NCBI GenBank assembly: GCA_903928045.1
Contig: CAIYPH010000381.1
Span: 1 to 7,745 of the forward strand
From: an uncultured Rhodospirillales bacterium
GTDB lineage: Bacteria; Pseudomonadota; Alphaproteobacteria; Acetobacterales; Acetobacteraceae
Reading direction: 5' to 3'
Length of the DNA stretch: 7,745 bases
Within the stretch, counting starts at the first letter, position 1; each line of letters starts with the position of its first letter. Below the pieces are notes generated by a model. The model was not told the origin of the DNA and made no database searches. It worked only from the letters and a program-made list of their open reading frames with translations. Both the position numbers and the translations under genes were made by a program. This document shows, in pieces, positions 6,901-7,745 of the stretch.

Positions 6901-7391
6901 GTTCGCAGCGTAGGGTCACGCAGAAATGCGGTGAAGTGGTCGCGGTCACTCAGATCGATTGTCGGCATCGCCCAGTTGAAGCTGCTCCACAACGATCGGC
7001 CATCCGCCCCCATCGCGGCCACCTGGACAACGTCCGGCCCGGCAATGCCGTTCGCAGGGTCGAGCAGGGCCTGCAACCGCGCCTCGGTGGCCGCATCGCC
7101 GGTCAGCCGCGCCTCTGTGAGAAGCCCGGCAATGTCGTGCAATGCCGCGGCCTGCCGCAGCGTCGCGGCGATGCTGTCGCCCAGCAGCCCGGCGAACACG
7201 TTCGCCCGCTCCGTCGCGCGCCGCGCCACCAGCGCCTCGTTCTCGCGGACCACCGTCTGGTATCGCCACGCGACCAGGCCAAGCGCCAGCGCCGCCGCCA
7301 GCGCCACGGTCGCGAAAGCGGTGATGCGATAGGTGCCGAGCCACTGGCCGAAACGCCCGTGCGCCCGGCCGGCGGGCGTGGGTGCCGTCAT
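3984..7391 (-). CDS. Membrane multidomain sensor histidine kinase (Cache-PAS-PAS-GAF-PAS-HisKA-HATPase)
   Basis: This is an 1135-aa two-component sensor kinase. A short cytoplasmic N-terminus precedes TM1 (about 24-42). A periplasmic double-Cache/PDC-like region (about 55-300, with IDLSDRDHFTAF and TIQYARAVRDA) is followed by TM2 (about 309-330). Cytoplasmic modules follow: PAS1 (about 345-465, ending MTLRDVT), PAS2 (about 480-595), a helical linker, GAF (about 625-780) and a degenerate PAS3 (about 790-902). The dimerisation/phosphoacceptor region has His927 in GLAHELNQPLTTI, the HPK4-like pattern of NtrB/DctB/FixL-type kinases. The ATPase domain has N-box LINLISNAVDAY (1037-1048), G1 DQAGGI (1072-1077), F-box FEPFFTTK (1086-1093) and G2 GKGTGLGLS (1096-1104). 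All catalytic motifs are intact. There is no receiver domain and no visible partner regulator. The ATG overlaps the stop of the upstream kinase gene by 4 nt (ATGA) and has no clear Shine-Dalgarno, which suggests coupled translation. The ligand is unknown. Confidence 0.92.
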   Translation of the reverse strand: MTAPTPAGRAHGRFGQWLGTYRITAFATVALAAALALGLVAWRYQTVVRENEALVARRATERANVFAGLLGDSIAATLRQAAALHDIAGLLTEARLTGDAATEARLQALLDPANGIAGPDVVQVAAMGADGRSLWSSFNWAMPTIDLSDRDHFTAFLRDPTLRTYFSAPVTGRGTGEQTIQYARAVRDAARQLRAVTVVSLRTNMLARLCGEIDLAEDDSVLLVRDDGTVLMRRYPGRPVGIMLPAAPHANAMQGGTLMAGASPLDQVTRYVATRRIPGRYMTLHVGISRASQMQAMEGVTASLWQETLYLDIAIVVSALGAALAILLIQRAGIAAARAAALAGREAWFRSVIDEMADGVLVLENPSTDGGTVAYANRRAGEIFGVAPAALVGRLSRTFTAPEEEARIAPLRERLVRGGSVMETVYRAMRPDGSRFWMAAGAMSVAEQDGSGNRRVIMTLRDVTAAQESTQALAEARARIDRMLQVIPGVFYQLHRAGDGTVRVDFVSASVAALFGVPVETAMRPGFLLEHAEGDIATLRLAALQQAGPGGIATVEFGVRIGERRYWVRDVLRATSLDEGTLDVGGFLYDASAEHVAETARRAAEEEARRMNWALNAHSRALEVLLHGGSLRDMMQRVCEGIIDTTQYVLACVAIPEHGADKAVRIVASAGPGRSYVEGLSITWDATRPEGDGPTGRAIRSGRPEVINDIVTDARFAAWRERAAAFGIRSSVTTPCVVGGEVVGAVLVYGGETDMFQPAVLAVFERLAEEIGLAIGIETDRGRLRAAEERLSDAARLGPGLLYRARLQGEMVEIVDVVGESARILGEIAGRDGGPAALAEVIGAKEPVAAMRALADDAASSADFACPGLGGATRWVRNSVRVTRRQGEMLEVVGYLSDVTQEKQNELRRQHLTTLVTLGEMATGLAHELNQPLTTISFTAQNAGLLLARTPPEVAQAAERVGRIMGQVERAAKLIDHMRIFARNEHAPAHPLGWRVALDRALELMQSKLMGCEVRCALPEDLPDVMGAPIPMEMVLINLISNAVDAYGEGQARVVDISATVRDGQVVLRVKDQAGGIPPAALPRLFEPFFTTKPPGKGTGLGLSLVFGAVMELGGTITAANAEGGAVFEVILPAA

Positions 7392-7745
7392 GCCGCGCTG
7401 CCGCCGGCACGGTGGCGCGGCAGCACGATCCGCGCCACCGTGCCGGCGCCAGGCGTCGAGCCGATCTCAAGCCGCCCGCCCAGCAACCCCGCCATGCGCT
7501 CCGCGAGCGGCAGGCCCAGGCCGAGCCCGCCATGCCGGCGCGTGAGGCTCATGTCGAGCTGGCGGAACGGCAGCCGCGCCAGCGCGATATCCTCCGCCGT
7601 CATCCCCGCCCCGAAATCCCGTACCGAGAAGGCGATCGCATCGCCGGGCCGCACTTCGGCTGAAACCTCAACCTCCCCGCCCCGCGCCGTGGCCGCCAGC
7701 GCATTGGCGACCAGCCGCGTCAGCGCGCCCAGCAACTGCGGCACC
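7388..7745 (-). CDS. Histidine kinase C-terminal ATPase domain, partial (5' end outside window)
   Basis: The frame is open to the window edge, so only the last 118 or so residues are seen; the stop TGA is at 7388-7390. The segment is a GHKL/HATPase_c domain. It has an N-box RLVANALAAT (essential second Asn kept, first position Arg rather than Asn), G1 box RDFGAGM, then PFRQLDMSLTRRHGG with G2 box GGLGLGLPLAERMAGLLGG, and the terminal strand GTVARIVLP. The spacing and the FRQLDMSLTRRH pattern resemble PleC/DivJ-like kinases rather than the HPK4-like kinase downstream, so the two genes are not simple duplicates. What the missing N-terminal part senses cannot be said. The gene lies directly upstream of, and overlaps, the 1135-aa kinase gene on the same strand, so they are very likely co-transcribed. 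Confidence 0.85.
   Translation of the reverse strand, partial: VPQLLGALTRLVANALAATARGGEVEVSAEVRPGDAIAFSVRDFGAGMTAEDIALARLPFRQLDMSLTRRHGGLGLGLPLAERMAGLLGGRLEIGSTPGAGTVARIVLPRHRAGGSAA

Overview
This window looks like chromosomal DNA from a high-GC alphaproteobacterium, most likely of the Acetobacteraceae/Rhodospirillales type. The reasons are the very GC-rich coding sequence with strong third-position G/C, a PNPase with an Arg/Gly/Asp/Glu-rich tail, a complete minCDE operon, a long alphaproteobacterial-style flavin oxidoreductase of the nitronate monooxygenase superfamily, and AT-rich hairpin repeats between genes that I associate, from memory, with Acetobacteraceae genomes. The genus cannot be read from the sequence.

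Layout. Positions 1-274 (+) hold the 3' end of pnp (S1 domain and tail). Positions 275-525 hold a 137-nt two-armed AT-rich inverted-repeat element (297-433), which probably terminates pnp in both directions, and then a GC-rich stem-loop. Positions 526-1935 (+) encode a 469-aa NPD/nitronate monooxygenase-type flavoprotein with an unusual C-terminal CxxCxxxC...C cysteine set. Positions 1936-2094 form a non-coding leader with four successive stem-loops and a cluster of GANTC sites. Positions 2095-3895 (+) are the tight minC-minD-minE operon. Positions 3896-3983 hold a one-armed copy of the AT-rich repeat between convergent genes. Positions 3984-7391 (-) encode an 1135-aa membrane-bound multidomain sensor histidine kinase. 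It is translationally coupled (4-nt ATGA overlap) to an upstream histidine kinase, of which only the C-terminal ATPase domain (7388-7745, -) is in the window.

How the genes work together. MinC, MinD and MinE form the septum-placement system: MinD recruits MinC to the membrane to block FtsZ assembly, and MinE drives MinD ATP hydrolysis so that the inhibitor is kept away from midcell. The tandem kinases probably sense a periplasmic ligand (Cache-like domain) and cytoplasmic signals (PAS/GAF). No response regulator is visible, so their output is unknown. The pnp end and the flavoprotein are neighbours without evident functional linkage. Apart from the repeats and the minC leader, the region reads as ordinary core genome. 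I found no complete undescribed system; the best leads are the repeat family, the cysteine cluster, the structured minC leader and the coupled kinase pair.
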